A stretch of 64,000 nucleotides of DNA from Diplonema papillatum (lineage: Eukaryota; Euglenozoa; Diplonemea; Diplonemida; Diplonemidae). The stretch is taken from contig JAPJBO010000823.1 in assembly GCA_030068145.1 (NCBI GenBank), forward strand, positions 38,825 through 102,824, read 5' to 3'. The notes under the pieces are model-generated. The model was not told where the DNA came from, ran no database searches, and was given only the letters and a program-made list of their open reading frames with translations. The position numbers and the translations under genes were made by a program. The stretch's first letter is position 1; each line of letters starts with the position of its first letter. Positions 63,601 to 64,000 of this stretch are shown here, one piece after another.

Positions 63601-64000
63601 CCCTGACGTGCCTCAACGCGGGGCTGCGCACGCGGGCGCACACAGCGCTCCGCAACGAGGTGGGCGCCCTCGCGAGGGAGGCGCTTCTCTGCCCGGTCCT
63701 AGAGGACCGGCCCTTCACAAAACACCCACACAGGAACAAGCGCGTCGACGTAGCGTACACGCGCGGAGAGAAGAGGAGGCTGATCGACGTGGCGATCACC
63801 TTCCCGCTGCAGGCGAACGCGGTGAAGAAGGCGGCGGAGACCGAGGGTGGGGCGGCCACGAAGTACGAGGCCGTCAAGCGGCGGACGTACGACGGCCCCA
63901 TCCTGGCGGAGGCTCCTGAGCAACAGGACCTGCTGCTGGTCCCGATGGTGGTGGACACCTTCGGCGCCTGGGGCGAGTCGGCCCTGCCCGAGCTGCGGGC
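60651..64000 (+). CDS. ORF2, reverse transcriptase and REL endonuclease (partial)
   Basis: At least 1116 codons are open to the window end in the -1 frame relative to ORF1; the frame is also open upstream within ORF1. The first ATG (60900) would cut an N-terminal finger (CLCGRLPGVQGRHRNMC, about 60855-60905), so initiation is probably not there. RT blocks: GPSGLSAQHLLD, KKDGGLRPIACGEVLRRMAA, KVDLQNAFNKVSRE (motif A, 62076), ECGVQQGDPLGPLFF (motif B) and ARAFYLDDG (motif C, about 62583-62611). About 90 residues of polyglutamine and PAPPVQ repeats separate motifs B and C. The C-terminus has a CCHC (CRLCGAAEADRFGDHSLTC, ~63555) and a nuclease core (KRVDVAYT, RLIDVAITFP, ~63740-63805). It nicks target DNA and primes reverse transcription there. 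Confidence 0.8.
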   Translation, partial: MSALGRSSASAAPPERTPNRKGKGGHTHRSATRSLGRGGDDLTVDGCVEPHPGPAAPPPPAPAAPPPVCLCGRLPGVQGRHRNMCPLSRAYRPDAAPAAPPANNHRRRAPAAGQAADPAAGPAHAAFEEEMPFSFAEISALAVPKLERIPLDAQLVVAAQLAKALQLAATGSVTGWLRLHSFATLVLFKPRRGGRKKVAAALRSRCHLWAHGRFGELWTEAQEVAAGRRQAGVPPVRFLVMDEDDNQIGRFVGLATDVEDADQLDAKTVQQVIRRTKARWFGKAVAALSAAKVAPVNEETLGVMREKHPQAPEPPLPPIPPQANAEIDVSWGIVIKTLRALPRGTAPGPSGLSAQHLLDLVSPGSPIRAPLVAVIARIATGSLPDEARPHGFGARLVALEKKDGGLRPIACGEVLRRMAAKILARDKSVVQAVKPILERCGQTGVGMKSGADAMVCAMRCVGEAYRRDGQGRGILKVDLQNAFNKVSREAILQAVAESAPGLLPYAIAAYGRRSRLSFGEEVVWSECGVQQGDPLGPLFFCLVLEKVLRRVDLSLAERLPPLGADDIPQGALAPAQPQQQQQQQQQPQEQDMEVDGAGAGRAPPVQVPAPPVQAPAPPIQEPAPPVQEPAPPAQPDPLRVSQLDARAFYLDDGAAAGLWEHLIVWLAAFELEGGAVGMDLNRGKSEVVCLAGERVPDEFAAMTRCSLESWEILGAPCGSEAAVREAVAKVLDRAEKRARAIASLPDPHTALALLNSCAGFVCVVSLMRATGPVADYGRVDAFMRRALARTLGAELGDTEWVQASLPLRLGGLGMHSCADSAAVAGVAATLEGIKGLPLLTRAPGGGPLQITPTQDSVCAASLACPRLALYPEVLTEVRDSLQAGAAGAPRKQKEWSGKISAARQAGLLRDPLVGVRGQARIRSCAAKHASTWLYGAHNAPDDLWMSPAELTVAVRLRLGMQLAPQARECRLCGAAEADRFGDHSLTCLNAGLRTRAHTALRNEVGALAREALLCPVLEDRPFTKHPHRNKRVDVAYTRGEKRRLIDVAITFPLQANAVKKAAETEGGAATKYEAVKRRTYDGPILAEAPEQQDLLLVPMVVDTFGAWGESALPELR

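Larger units (their letters stand above)
58850..64000 (+). mobile_element. Non-LTR retrotransposon with restriction-like endonuclease
   Basis: GC-rich element with a CA-rich leader (59100-59240), ORF1 and ORF2. The 5' end is uncertain: it follows the tandem repeats near 58850, and a T/A run at 58988-59007 lies in the leader. The 3' end is outside the window. RT plus a C-terminal CCHC and PD-(D/E)xK-type endonuclease, without an N-terminal APE domain, place it with the early-branching R2/CRE/NeSL-type non-LTR groups. Clade not assigned. Confidence 0.8.

Overview
This is nuclear DNA of an intron-bearing eukaryote, most likely a protist or alga. The protein-coding genes are split by GT-AG introns that keep reading frame when joined. 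There are no bacterial operons or promoters, and much of the window is transposable elements, minisatellites and dispersed repeats. A BART-domain (ARL2-binding-like) gene suggests a lineage with the ARL2/ARL3 system. I cannot name the species from the sequence.

Layout. 0-1 kb: a palindromic MITE and a membrane RING-variant (MARCH-like) E3 ligase gene. 1-9.4 kb: a foldback-like element with long inverted arms (4.5-6.5 kb), a 5'-truncated LINE with an open reverse transcriptase frame (6.8-8.4 kb) and a terminal-inverted-repeat element (8.5-9.4 kb). 9.4-16 kb: mostly non-coding, with dispersed repeats. 16-23.3 kb: a 51-bp minisatellite, an armadillo-like gene whose introns hold repeats, a 97-bp minisatellite bracketed by two palindromes, and a downstream coding exon. 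23.3-26.7 kb: a repeat cluster, a SINE-like unit, an RNase H relic and a second LINE 3' end. 27-37.5 kb: three split genes, namely a small coiled-coil protein, a BART-domain protein and a five-exon 689-residue coiled-coil protein. One intron carries a decayed 18S rRNA fragment. 38.3-38.9 kb: a cysteine-rich repeat ORF broken by a frameshift.

38.9-48.8 kb is the most striking region. A 23-bp minisatellite is interrupted by two different tyrosine-recombinase retrotransposons, both on the minus strand and both with gag, tyrosine recombinase (YR) and RT/RNase H coding regions in that order. The second has split direct repeats (A1-ORFs-B1-A2-spacer-B2) and interrupts the array without a target-site duplication. 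In both, gag and YR share a frame separated by one TGA with the same downstream context, and RT lies in the -1 frame.

49.3-55.2 kb: a two-exon gene for a 1757-residue protein of unknown function. 55.5-56.4 kb: two pure TAG arrays. 57.4-58.8 kb: tandem repeats. 58.9 kb to the end: a GC-rich non-LTR retrotransposon, with a CCCH-finger ORF1 and an ORF2 carrying RT and a restriction-like endonuclease, running off the window.
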